NCBI RefSeq assembly: GCF_025869345.1 | Contig: NZ_JAOZVW010000105.1 | Coordinates: 1 to 36,003 of the forward strand | From: Sphingopyxis sp. | Lineage (GTDB): Bacteria; Pseudomonadota; Alphaproteobacteria; Sphingomonadales; Sphingomonadaceae | Direction of reading: 5' to 3' | Length of the DNA stretch: 36,003 bases | In this document: piece after piece, positions 23,354-35,975 of the stretch | Layout of the letters: each line of letters begins with the position of its first letter | Numbering within the stretch: position 1 is the first letter of the stretch | The notes under the pieces: model-generated | Seen by the model: the letters and a program-made list of their open reading frames with translations, nothing else | Database searches by the model: none | Told to the model about the DNA's origin: nothing | Made by a program: the position numbers and the translations under genes

Positions 23354-24034
23354 ATGAAAGTCAGTCACGTCAGCGAAGCCGACCATGACCGCGTCACCGC
23401 CGCGGTCGCCGCGGCCGAGGAACACACCAGCGGCGAGATCGTAACCGTGATCGCCGCACAGTCGAACGATTATGACGATGTCGCGCTCGTCTGGGCGAGC
23501 ATGATCGCCTTCCTCGCCATGTCGATCGTCGCGCTGTTCCCCGATTTCTATCAGGGCCTTTATTATCGCATCACCGGCGGCTGGGGCCACGAACTGACGT
23601 CCAATCAATGGCTCGGAACGGTGATCGCGATCGGCGTCCTCAAATGGATCGGCGTATGGCTGATCCTGCTATGGCGTCCGCTCCGCCTGTGGCTGACGCC
23701 GCGCGCGATCCTGGCGGCGCGCGTGCGCGCCCGCGCGATCGACCTGTTCAAGGTCGGCACCGAGGCGAAGACATTGGGCCGCACCGGCATCCTCCTCTAC
23801 GTCAGCCTGCGCGAACATCGCGCCGACATCGTCGCCGACGAAGCAATCGCCGCCAAGGTCGCGCCCGAGGTCTGGGGCGACGCGATGGCGGCGCTGATCG
23901 ACCTCGTCCGCAAGGGCCAGCCCGGCGAAGGCATGGCCGAAGCGGTGCGCCAGATGGGGCTGGTCCTCGCCGACCATTTCCCGCGCGGGAGCGAGAATCC
24001 GAACGAACTGCCCGATCGGCTGATCGAGCTCTAA
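23354..24034 (+). CDS. TPM-domain membrane protein without signal peptide
   Basis: 226 residues. The N-terminal part (HVSEADHDRVTAAVAAAEEH, then TSGEIVTVIAAQSNDY) resembles the first half of a TPM domain. Two membrane helices follow (about 46-65 and 91-112). The C-terminal half continues with LGRTGILLYVSLREHRADIVADEAIAAKV, the TPM second half. The domain is therefore split by a membrane hairpin, as in COG3762-like proteins. It follows the YgcG-like gene by 12 bases with GGGGAGCGG as ribosome binding site. It is the third TPM gene in a row. Confidence 0.88.
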   Translation: MKVSHVSEADHDRVTAAVAAAEEHTSGEIVTVIAAQSNDYDDVALVWASMIAFLAMSIVALFPDFYQGLYYRITGGWGHELTSNQWLGTVIAIGVLKWIGVWLILLWRPLRLWLTPRAILAARVRARAIDLFKVGTEAKTLGRTGILLYVSLREHRADIVADEAIAAKVAPEVWGDAMAALIDLVRKGQPGEGMAEAVRQMGLVLADHFPRGSENPNELPDRLIEL

Positions 24035-24059
24035 TGCTCGCAATGACGACAGGATAGAT

Positions 24060-24608
24060 ATGCCCATCCCCTCCCCCGACACCCCCATCGAAACCCGCTG
24101 GGAGGGCCGCTTCATCACCGTCAAACAGCAGGGGACGTGGGAATATGTCTCGCGCTCGCGCGGCATCCACGCCGCGGTGATCCTCGCGATCGACGAAGCA
24201 TCCGACGGACGCCACGTCCTTCTGGTCGAGCAATATCGGGTGCCGCTCAAGGTCCGCTGCCTCGAACTGCCCGCCGGCCTCGTCGGCGACGATACCGCGG
24301 GCGAGGCTTCGGAGATCGCGGCGCGGCGCGAACTGGAGGAAGAGACCGGCTATCGCGCCGCCGACTGGCGCACCGTCGGCGAATTCTACAGCTCGCCCGG
24401 CATGGTGAGCGAAAGCTTCACCCTGCTCGTAGCGAAAGGGCTGACCAGGGTCGGCGAAGGCGGCGGGGTCGATGGCGAGGACATCATGGTCCACCGCGTC
24501 CCGCTGGACGGCATCGAAGATTTCGTCGCGGCCAAACGCGCCGAAGGCTGCGGGATCGACGTGCGCGTGGCGATGCTGCTGGCAGGCGGGTTGCTGAAGG
24601 CCTGCTAA
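24060..24608 (+). CDS. Nudix hydrolase, ADP-ribose pyrophosphatase-like
   Basis: 182 residues. A complete Nudix box spans residues 76-98 (G76, E82, R90-E91, E94-E95, G97), matching GX5EX7REUXEEXGU. The box binds Mg2+ and cleaves nucleoside diphosphate derivatives. VEQYRVPLKVRCLELPAGLV before the box is typical of the ADP-sugar pyrophosphatase branch (NudF-like). Start ATG 24060 with AGGA upstream. It is co-directional with the TPM genes after 25 bases, which contain half of a dispersed repeat (24036-24049). The link to the LemA/TPM set may be positional only. Confidence 0.9.
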   Translation: MPIPSPDTPIETRWEGRFITVKQQGTWEYVSRSRGIHAAVILAIDEASDGRHVLLVEQYRVPLKVRCLELPAGLVGDDTAGEASEIAARRELEEETGYRAADWRTVGEFYSSPGMVSESFTLLVAKGLTRVGEGGGVDGEDIMVHRVPLDGIEDFVAAKRAEGCGIDVRVAMLLAGGLLKAC

Positions 24609-24609
24609 T

Positions 24610-24691
24610 TCCGTTCGTGTCGAGCGAAGTCGAGACACCATGAGGCAATGCGGCCCCGATGGGTGTCTCGACTTCGCTCGACACGAACGGA
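24610..24691. repeat. Perfect 30-bp inverted repeat between convergent genes
   Basis: Arms 24610-24639 and 24662-24691 are exact reverse complements over 30 bases, with a 22-base loop. Each arm contains TCGAGCGAAGTCGAGA or its complement, itself a small palindrome. It lies between the ends of the Nudix and rhomboid genes and can form one long hairpin on either strand, so it may act as a two-way terminator. The exactness suggests recent duplication or a constrained dispersed element. Confidence 0.85.
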
Positions 24692-24702
24692 TAAATGAAG
24701 AA

Positions 24703-25338
24703 TCATCGCCCCCCGAACCGCCAGCGCAGCAGCGGCCTTGCCAGCACCAGCCCCGCCAGAAACCCGCCGACATGCGCCCAGATCGCGACCGCGCCGAAGC
24801 CGCCGCCGCCCGCGATGCCGAGCGCGAGTTGCAATCCGATCCACGCCGCAGCCAGCCAGAGCGCGCGCACCCAATGCGCCGGGATCGGCCCGATCGCCGA
24901 CGTCTGCGTGCGGCTGAAGATCAGTGCGAACACCGCGAGCAGCGCCGAAATCGCCCCGCTCGCCCCGATCATCGGGATGGCCGACCCCGGATCGGCAAGG
25001 AACTGCGCGAGCGCGCCGGCATAGGCGCCGGCGAGCAGCAGCACCGCCATCGCCTTCGCGCCCAGCGGCGCTTCGAGCTGGCGGCCGATGAACAGCAGCA
25101 TCACCATGTTGAAGATCAGGTGCAGCCAGCCGCCGTGCAGAAAGGCCGAACTCAGCGGCGTCAGGAAAAAGGGCAGCATCGTCCCCGGCGGGGCGATGAC
25201 CTCGGTCCCGAACCGTGCTGGAATGAAGCCCGCGCGGACGATCGCATCGACCTGAAAGCCGGTGATCTGGAGCAGGACGAACAGGACCACGCAGACGAGC
25301 GCATAGCCCGTGATCAGCGGCGCATCCTGCGGCTTCAT
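24703..25338 (-). CDS. Rhomboid-family intramembrane serine protease
   Basis: 211 residues with six membrane helices. Catalytic serine S127 in GASG (IGASGAISALL), catalytic histidine H189 in AIWAHVGGFLAGL, and the oxyanion/HxxxN segment H73-N77 (WLHLIFNM), so the site is complete. It cleaves membrane proteins within or near their helices; its substrate is unknown. It starts 16 bases after the greA stop on the same strand and probably shares its transcript. Confidence 0.94.
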   Translation of the reverse strand: MKPQDAPLITGYALVCVVLFVLLQITGFQVDAIVRAGFIPARFGTEVIAPPGTMLPFFLTPLSSAFLHGGWLHLIFNMVMLLFIGRQLEAPLGAKAMAVLLLAGAYAGALAQFLADPGSAIPMIGASGAISALLAVFALIFSRTQTSAIGPIPAHWVRALWLAAAWIGLQLALGIAGGGGFGAVAIWAHVGGFLAGLVLARPLLRWRFGGR

Positions 25339-25354
25339 CGCTCGCGCTCCGGGA

Positions 25355-25831
25355 TCAGACGAATTCGATCTTGGTGACCAGATAATATTTGTCGCCCGCG
25401 GGCACGGTGACCTCGATCTCGTCGTCGACGCGGCGCCCGATCAGCGCGCGGCCGAGCGGCGAATTATAGCTGATCCGGCCGTCCTTGGCATCGGCTTCGG
25501 CCTGCCCGACGATCTGATATTTCACCGGCTTGTCGTCCTCGTCGGCCAGGGTGACGGTCGCGCCGAACACGATGCGGTCGCCCGACAGCGTCGTCGGGTC
25601 GATGATCTGGGCGCGCGACAGCCGGTCCTCGAGGTCGCCGATCGTCGCTTCGACCTGCCCCTGGCGTTCCTTCGCGGCGTGATATTCGGCATTTTCCGAA
25701 AGGTCGCCATGCGCGCGCGCTTCCTCGATCGCATCGACGATGAGGGGGCGCTCGGCTTTCAGAGCCGCGAGCTGCGCGCTCAGCTTCTCATAGCCTTCCG
25801 CCAGCATCGGCACCTTTTCAACGCTTGCCAT
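25355..25831 (-). CDS. greA: Transcription elongation factor GreA
   Basis: 158 residues, the standard GreA length, with the ATG at 25831 and AAGGA upstream. The N-terminal coiled coil holds the conserved [15 protein letters not shown] tip with the two acidic residues that promote RNA cleavage in backtracked polymerase. The C-terminal FKBP-like domain includes [20 protein letters not shown]. It lies 96 bases downstream of carB on the same strand. The intervening bases (25832-25927) show no convincing terminator, so some read-through from carB is likely. Confidence 0.97.
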   Translation of the reverse strand: MASVEKVPMLAEGYEKLSAQLAALKAERPLIVDAIEEARAHGDLSENAEYHAAKERQGQVEATIGDLEDRLSRAQIIDPTTLSGDRIVFGATVTLADEDDKPVKYQIVGQAEADAKDGRISYNSPLGRALIGRRVDDEIEVTVPAGDKYYLVTKIEFV

Positions 25832-25927
25832 TATCCTGTTGTCCTTCGTCAAAAATTCCGCCTCGGCGGGTGAGCGCCGGGCGGCTGAGCCGCTGTTTCC
25901 GTCGATGTCGGGGGGAGGAGCGGTTCG

Positions 25928-29247
<3,320 letters not shown>

Positions 29248-29248
<1 letters not shown>

Positions 29249-29565
29249 TATTTCTGTTCTTCTCTTGGATGCATTTCGTTGCCGACGAAGCCGAATTTGA
29301 TGTGGTTAGCGAACTGGGGTTTCTTCAGTTCGCGAACAAGACAATCGACCGCTTCATATTTTTCATCGGCCGAGGGCGTTACGATGACTTGATTATCGCT
29401 TCCGAGCTTCAAGGTGCTGTGTTTGATTTCGCACTTCGCCTCAACGTGTGCCATCATCGATTTTAGCCGCTCGGCATTGGCGTCTACAGAAGGGTCCGTT
29501 GGATTTTTTGCGCACCCCGCAAGCAACGCAACGAGAATGATCGCCCGGACTGCGGAGTCGTTCAC
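29248..29565 (-). CDS. Small lipoprotein gene inserted between carA and carB
   Basis: 105 residues, unknown family. GTG start at 29565 overlaps the carA stop (GTGA), and the TAA stop overlaps the carB start (TAATG), so it is fully embedded in the operon. The signal peptide ends in LLAGC with lipid Cys18. The mature part has about 87 residues, is highly charged, and contains two further cysteines, C45 (VEAKCEIKH) and C75 ([10 protein letters not shown]), which could form a disulfide in the periplasm. Base composition is visibly less GC-rich than in carA and carB (for example 29280-29420), which suggests later acquisition. The function is not known; I see no catalytic motif. Confidence 0.82.
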
Positions 29566-30722
29566 TTCAACCCGCCCACAAACTTCTCGAACAGATAGAA
29601 GCTGTCCTGCGGCCCCGGGCTCGCCTCGGGGTGGTATTGCACGCTGAACGCCTGCTTGCCCGTGATCGCGAGGCCGCAGTTCGATCCGTCGAACAGGCTC
29701 TTGTGCGTCTCGACCACGCCCGCGGGCAGCGTCGCGGCATCGACCGCGAAGCCGTGGTTCATGCTGGTGATCTCGACCACGCCGTCCTCGGCGCGCTGGA
29801 CAGGGTGGTTTGCGCCGCGGTGGCCCTGATGCATCTTCATGGTTCTGGCGCCGACCGCCAGCCCAAGCATCTGGTGGCCGAGGCAGATGCCGAATAGCGG
29901 AATGTCGCGCTCCAGCAGCTCCTTGATCACCGGCACCGCATAATCGCCGGTCGCAGCAGGATCGCCGGGACCGTTCGACAGGAAGACGCCGTCGGGCTTG
30001 TGGCTCAGCACCTCGTCGAGGCTCACGGTCGCGGGCACCACGGTGACACGCGCGCCGGCCTTCACGAGGTTGCGGAAGATATTGTCCTTCGCGCCATAGT
30101 CGATCGCGACGACGTGCGGGCGCTCGCCGCCGTCCCCGGTCGCATAGCCATGCCCGAGCGTCCACGCGCCGCCGGTCCAATCGCCCGTATCGGTCCGGCT
30201 GACCTCCTTCGCGAGGTCCATGCCCTCCAGCCCCGCCCAACCCCGCGCCATCGCGAGCAGCTCGTCGACGTCGAACTTGCCGTCGGGGCTGTGCGCGATC
30301 ACCCCGTTCGGCGCGCCCGCATCGCGGATGCGGCGGGTCAGTGCGCGGGTGTCGATCCCGGCGAGCCCGATCACCCCCTGTTCGGCCATCCATTCGGGCA
30401 GCGTCTGGACGCTGCGAAAATTGCTTGGGCTTGTCGGCAGTTCGCGCGTGATGCTGCCGACCGCGCCGTGAACGCCGCGCTCCATATCCTCGGGGTTCGC
30501 GCCGACATTGCCGATGTGCGGAAAGGTGAAGGTGACGACCTGCCCGGCATAGCTCGGATCGGTAAGGATTTCCTGATAGCCGGTCATCGACGTGTTGAAG
30601 CAGATCTCGCCGACCGCCGCGCCCGCGGCGCCATATCCCACGCCCCACAGGATCGTGCCGTCGGCAAGGACGAGGACGCCGGTCGCTCCAGAAGGCGCGA
30701 CGGAAGGATTGGCTGGTGCCAT
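29562..30722 (-). CDS. carA: Carbamoyl-phosphate synthase small (glutaminase) subunit
   Basis: 386 residues. Hydrolyses glutamine and passes ammonia to CarB. The N-terminal CPSase small-chain domain (about 12-150) contains FNTSMTGYQEILTDPSYAGQ. The class I glutamine amidotransferase domain has C280 (LFGICLGHQMLG), H364 and E366 (YHPEASPG), the complete triad. Start ATG 30722 with GGAG upstream. It is the first gene of an operon with a small lipoprotein gene, carB, and probably greA and the rhomboid gene. A stem-loop with a T-tract lies in its leader. Confidence 0.98.
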   Translation of the reverse strand: MAPANPSVAPSGATGVLVLADGTILWGVGYGAAGAAVGEICFNTSMTGYQEILTDPSYAGQVVTFTFPHIGNVGANPEDMERGVHGAVGSITRELPTSPSNFRSVQTLPEWMAEQGVIGLAGIDTRALTRRIRDAGAPNGVIAHSPDGKFDVDELLAMARGWAGLEGMDLAKEVSRTDTGDWTGGAWTLGHGYATGDGGERPHVVAIDYGAKDNIFRNLVKAGARVTVVPATVSLDEVLSHKPDGVFLSNGPGDPAATGDYAVPVIKELLERDIPLFGICLGHQMLGLAVGARTMKMHQGHRGANHPVQRAEDGVVEITSMNHGFAVDAATLPAGVVETHKSLFDGSNCGLAITGKQAFSVQYHPEASPGPQDSFYLFEKFVGGLK

Positions 30723-30769
30723 TTAATCTGCTCCGGATGGAAGGCTAAACGGCCGACCAAGTAGGAGCC

Positions 30770-30804
30770 AAAAAAATGATTCACAAGCTATCGGATTGTG
30801 AATC
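30770..30804 (-). terminator. Terminator-like stem-loop in the carA leader (possible attenuator)
   Basis: GATTCACAA (30778-30786) and TTGTGAATC (30796-30804) form a perfect 9-bp stem with a 9-base loop. On the minus strand, A then seven T residues follow (30770-30776), giving the form of an intrinsic terminator reading toward carA. It stands 47 bases before the carA start codon. As an attenuator it would control carAB by early termination. It could instead be an operator for the divergent yqeY promoter, or stop antisense transcription. Confidence 0.55.
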
Positions 30805-30854
30805 TTGCCGCTAGAGAGGGCCTTTCCGAAATTTGCAGCGCAAAGAGGACACGC

Positions 30855-31307
30855 ATGATTCGCGATGACATCAAGGCTGCGCAGGTTGCCGCGATGAAAG
30901 CGGGCGACAAGGCGCGTTTGGGCACGATCCGGCTGATGCTGGCGAAGATCAAGGACCGCGACATCGAACTCAGGACCGGCACCGCGCCGGCCGACGACGA
31001 TGTGCTCGTCACCGACGTGTTGCAGAAGATGGTCAAGCAGCGCCGCGAATCGATCGCCATGTACGAACAGGGCGGCCGCCAGGAACTCGCCGACGCCGAA
31101 GCGGCCGAGGTGGTGGTGATCGAGGATTTCCTGCCCGCGCAGCTTAGCGACGATGAAGCGATGGCGGCGATCAAGGCGATCGTCGCGGAACTCGGCGCCG
31201 CGAGCCTCAAGGACATGGGCCGCGTGATGGCGGCGGTGAAGGAACGCCACGGCTCCGAGCTCGACATGAGCAAGGCGAGCGGATGGGTGAAGGCGGCGCT
31301 GGGCTGA
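30855..31307 (+). CDS. GatB/YqeY-domain protein
   Basis: 150 residues, mostly helical. Start ATG 30855 with GAGG upstream; the open frame further back is not supported. It matches the YqeY family, related to the C-terminal tRNA-binding domain of GatB: MIRDDIKAAQVAAMKAGDKA at the start, VLQKMVKQRRESIAMYEQGG, EAAEVVVIEDFLPAQLSDDE, and a C-terminal KDMGRVMAAVKE. The precise role is unknown; a link to aminoacyl-tRNA handling is suggested by homology only. It is divergent from carA and first in the yqeY-DUF559-dnaG-rpoD series, an order common in alphaproteobacteria. Confidence 0.93.
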   Translation: MIRDDIKAAQVAAMKAGDKARLGTIRLMLAKIKDRDIELRTGTAPADDDVLVTDVLQKMVKQRRESIAMYEQGGRQELADAEAAEVVVIEDFLPAQLSDDEAMAAIKAIVAELGAASLKDMGRVMAAVKERHGSELDMSKASGWVKAALG

Positions 31308-31311
31308 GACA

Positions 31312-31404
31312 CGCCCTCCCCTAGCCCCTCCAGCAAGCAGGAGGGGACAGACGGCCGCAAGTGCATTCTCCCCTCCCGCTTGCGGGAGGGGTCGGGGGAG
31401 GGCC
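31312..31404. repeat. Two GGGAGGGG palindromic repeat units in inverted orientation, upstream of the DUF559 gene
   Basis: The first unit has stem CCCCTCC (31325-31331) with GGAGGGG (31340-31346), preceded by GCCCTCCCCTAG. The second, in the opposite sense, has stem CCCCTCCCGC (31370-31379) with GCGGGAGGGG (31382-31391), followed by TCGGGGGAGGGC. The second unit is the inverse of the unit at 31752-31791 on the other side of the DUF559 gene. The region lies between the yqeY stop and the DUF559 start. Confidence 0.85.
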
Positions 31405-31406
31405 TG

Positions 31407-31793
31407 TTGGACAAGGGCTACAAACGACCGACCGCAAGATCGCGCGAACTCCGGCTCAACGCCACCAACGCCGAACGAAGACTTTGGCAGCAGATCAGCG
31501 CCCGCAAGATCGCAGGCATCCGCTTCAATCGCCAATTCCCTATCGGCCCTTTCATCTGCGATTTCGTCTCACGCACGGCCAGGCTCGTCATCGAAGTCGA
31601 TGGCGGCCAGCACGCGGTTGATGTAGCGAAGGATCAAGCGCGCACGGCCTATCTGGAAGCACGGGGTTATCGAGTGATCCGGTTCTGGAACAATGATGTG
31701 ATGGAGCGGATTGAGGGAGTCGTGAACGAGATCGAACGTATTCTCGAAACATGCCCTCCCCCAGCCCCTCCCATAAATGGGAGGGGAGATTAG
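31407..31793 (+). CDS. DUF559 (VSR/PDDEXK-like) endonuclease-domain protein
   Basis: About 128 residues. The domain begins ELRLNATNAERRLWQQISAR and carries a PD-(D/E)xK-like core: D in PFICDFVS, then IEVDGGQH with the ExD pair, and a final YRVIRFWNNDVM. The family is related to very-short-patch-repair endonucleases, but its biological role is not established. I chose TTG 31407, just after GGGGGAGGG; a TTG at 31380 would put repeat sequence into the protein. The last residues (PPPAPPINGRGD) are encoded by the downstream repeat unit. Its stop overlaps the dnaG GTG (TAGTG). The gene is enclosed by inverted repeats, which suggests mobility as a unit. Confidence 0.85.
   Translation: MDKGYKRPTARSRELRLNATNAERRLWQQISARKIAGIRFNRQFPIGPFICDFVSRTARLVIEVDGGQHAVDVAKDQARTAYLEARGYRVIRFWNNDVMERIEGVVNEIERILETCPPPAPPINGRGD
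31752..31791. repeat. GGGAGGGG palindromic repeat unit at the DUF559/dnaG junction
   Basis: Stem CCCCTCCCAT (31765-31774) with ATGGGAGGGG (31777-31786), preceded by GCCCTCCCCCAG. It is the inverse of the unit at 31368-31404 across the DUF559 gene. It encodes the C-terminus of the DUF559 protein, and its right arm supplies the Shine-Dalgarno sequence of dnaG (GGGAGGGGAG, then TTA, then GTG at 31793). Confidence 0.85.
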
Positions 31794-33670
31794 TGGCCCT
31801 CACCCCGCAATGGCTGGACGAACTGCGATCGCGCATCACCCTGTCGACCCTCATCGGCCGCACGGTGAAGATCACCCGCGCCGGCCGCGAATATAAAGCC
31901 TGCTGCCCCTTCCATAACGAGAAGACGCCCAGCTTCACGATCAACGACGAGAAAGGCTTCTACCACTGCTTCGGTTGCAGCGCGCATGGCGATGCGATCC
32001 GCTGGATGACCGACCAGCGCGGCCTCTCCTTCATGGACGCCGTCAAGGAACTCGCGGCGGAAGCGGGCATGGACGTCCCCGCCCCCGACCCGCGCGCCGC
32101 GAAAAAGGCTGAGGAGCAGGCGAGCCTGCGCGACGTGACGCAGGCCGCGGCCGACTGGTTCACCCAGCAGCTCGGCAGCAGCAACGGCGCCCCAGCGCGC
32201 GATTATCTGAAGAAGCGCGGCATTTCGGACGCCACCCGCGCCGCCTTTGGCTTCGGCCTCGCGCCCGAAAGCCGCAGCGCGCTGAAAGAAGCGCTCAAGA
32301 AATTCCCCACCGCGATGCTCGTCGAATCGGGGATGCTGATCGCGGTCGAAGAGAAAGAGCCCTACGACCGTTTCCGCGGCCGGCTGATGATCCCGATCCG
32401 CGACGCGCGCGGGCGGGTGATCGCGTTCGGCGGGCGCATCCTCGGCGACGGCGAGCCCAAATATCTGAACTCGCCCGACACGCCGCTTTTCGACAAGGGC
32501 CGCACCCTCTTCAACCTCGACAAGGCGAGCCCCGCGTCGCGGCAGACCGACCGGATCATCGTCGTCGAGGGCTATATGGACGTGATCGCGCTCGCCGAGG
32601 CGGGGATCGCCGACGCGGTCGCTCCGCTCGGCACCGCGCTCACCGAGAATCAGCTCGGCCTGCTCTGGCGGATGGTGCCGGTGCCCATCCTCTGCTTCGA
32701 CGGCGACGCGGCGGGGCAGAAGGCCGCGATGCGCGCGGCGATGCGCGCGCTGCCGCTGCTCCGCCCCGGTTTCAGCCTCGCCTTCGCGACGCTCCCCGCC
32801 GGGCAGGACCCCGACGACCTCGTCCGCGCGCGCGGCGCCGAAGGCTTTGCGGCGGTCCTCGACGAAGCGCAGCCGCTGGTCGAACGGCTCTGGGCGCACG
32901 AGGTCGCGGCCGGGCCGCTCGCGACGCCCGAGGAGCGCGCCGCCCTCAAGACGCGGCTCCTCGCCCACGCCGACGCGATCGAGGACGCCGACGTGCGCCA
33001 CCATTATCGCGAGGCATTCCGCGAAAAGCTCGACACCCTGTTTACCCGTCAACGCCCCGAGCGCGGCCCGCGCGTGCCCTGGGCGCCGCAGCCCCAGCGC
33101 GGCGGCCGCCGCTTCGCGCCCGACCCGCGGCTACAGCCCCCCGCCGACGAAACCCGCGCGCTCAGCCGGACCGGCATCGAGGCGCCTTATGCGGCCGCGC
33201 TGCTCGGCGGATTGCTCCGCTACCCGCAGGCCATTGGGCGCAACGACGAGGCTCTTTTTCGCCTCGCCATCCCCGATTCCGGCGATGCCGAACTGCTGGG
33301 CGTGATGCTTGACATCGCAAATGCCCAGGAAGGGCTTGATTGCGAGGGGTTGCTTGCCATATTGGAGCCCATGAAAGTGTATAATAGGGCGACGACATTG
33401 CTCAGAGCCGACGGAATGCACTTCTCATTCAATCGAAGGCTTGAAGGCGAAGAGGCTGATGCAGCACGCGAAATCGCGCTGCGCGACCTTGACGAATATA
33501 TCGGCGTGCTGGTCACCCAGCCCGAAATCCGCGCCCGGCTGGCAGAGGCTACCGCGGATTTCCAGCGCACGATGGATGAGGAAGGATTTGCGCGGCAGCA
33601 AAAGCTGCGCGCGATCGACAAGGAACTGACCCGCCGCCTGGCCGCGCTGTCCGACAGCAGCAGCCAGTGA
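31793..33670 (+). CDS. dnaG: DNA primase
   Basis: 625 residues from GTG 31793, where a strong GGGAGGGGAG precedes; the ATG at 31751 lies inside the repeat and is unlikely. Synthesises RNA primers at the replication fork. The zinc-binding CHC2 domain has C38, H41, C59 and C62 ([13 protein letters not shown], then [12 protein letters not shown]). The catalytic core follows ([20 protein letters not shown]) with the Toprim segment [15 protein letters not shown] and [12 protein letters not shown] linker rich in Pro and Arg (about 415-450) leads to the C-terminal helicase-binding domain. The last part (about 33305-33440) uses unusual AT-rich codons and contains promoter-like sequences. It overlaps the DUF559 stop by one base. 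Confidence 0.97.
   Translation: MALTPQWLDELRSRITLSTLIGRTVKITRAGREYKACCPFHNEKTPSFTINDEKGFYHCFGCSAHGDAIRWMTDQRGLSFMDAVKELAAEAGMDVPAPDPRAAKKAEEQASLRDVTQAAADWFTQQLGSSNGAPARDYLKKRGISDATRAAFGFGLAPESRSALKEALKKFPTAMLVESGMLIAVEEKEPYDRFRGRLMIPIRDARGRVIAFGGRILGDGEPKYLNSPDTPLFDKGRTLFNLDKASPASRQTDRIIVVEGYMDVIALAEAGIADAVAPLGTALTENQLGLLWRMVPVPILCFDGDAAGQKAAMRAAMRALPLLRPGFSLAFATLPAGQDPDDLVRARGAEGFAAVLDEAQPLVERLWAHEVAAGPLATPEERAALKTRLLAHADAIEDADVRHHYREAFREKLDTLFTRQRPERGPRVPWAPQPQRGGRRFAPDPRLQPPADETRALSRTGIEAPYAAALLGGLLRYPQAIGRNDEALFRLAIPDSGDAELLGVMLDIANAQEGLDCEGLLAILEPMKVYNRATTLLRADGMHFSFNRRLEGEEADAAREIALRDLDEYIGVLVTQPEIRARLAEATADFQRTMDEEGFARQQKLRAIDKELTRRLAALSDSSSQ
33335..33385 (+). promoter_or_regulatory. 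Promoter-like elements inside dnaG, probably for rpoD
   Basis: Within the dnaG 3' region there is a perfect -10 hexamer TATAAT (33380-33385). Upstream is CTTGATT (33335-33341), then 15 bases, then CCATATT (33357-33363), loosely like a heat-shock sigma-32 promoter; a TTGACA also occurs at 33309-33314. No ideal -35 stands 17 bases before TATAAT. The local codons are unusual for this genome (ATA, AGG, TTG), so DNA-level selection is plausible. In E. coli a heat-shock promoter for rpoD also lies within dnaG. Confidence 0.4.
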
Positions 33671-33708
33671 AGACCGACCCTTTTGATGCCCCAAGGCAGG
33701 AAGATTTG

Positions 33709-35721
<2,013 letters not shown>

Positions 35722-35742
35722 GGCCAGCGAACGGTGGAAACG

Positions 35743-35775
35743 AAAGGGGCGGTCCGGGAACGGGCCGCCCCTTTT
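35743..35775 (+). terminator. Intrinsic terminator of rpoD
   Basis: Stem GGGGCGGTCC (35746-35755) with GGGCCGCCCC (35762-35771), 10 bp with one wobble pair and a 6-base loop, flanked by AAA and followed by TTTT (35772-35775). It lies 21 bases after the rpoD stop codon. Position and form are standard. Confidence 0.9.
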
Positions 35776-35811
35776 CATGTCCGCTTTGGGGTGAACAGCG
35801 GCCCTAACCCT

Positions 35812-35975
35812 CCCCTCCTCTTCAGAGGAGGGGCAGTGAGACTTGGTCCGGCGCAGCCGGGCCTTAGGCGAGCGGGGTGGTGGCCGAAGGCCAGCGCAGC
35901 CCCGCATGCACCACCCCGCTGCGACTAACGAACAAGTTCGTAAGTCTCGCTGGCCCCTCCTCTGAAGAGGAGGGG
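35812..35975. repeat. Nested palindromic element of about 164 bp at the right edge
   Basis: Each end is a hairpin: CCCCTCCTCT-TC-AGAGGAGGGG (35812-35833) and CCCCTCCTCT-GA-AGAGGAGGGG (35954-35975). With their inner flanks (CAGTGAGACTT and, on the other strand, CCAGCGAGACTT) they form long inverted arms, 35812-35844 and 35943-35975. Inside is a further inverted pair, GCGGGGTGGTG (35872-35882) with CACCACCCCGC (35909-35919), and a small GGCC-GAA-GGCC hairpin. No coding sequence is present. It resembles a miniature non-autonomous mobile element. 35976-36003 shows nothing further. Confidence 0.8.
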
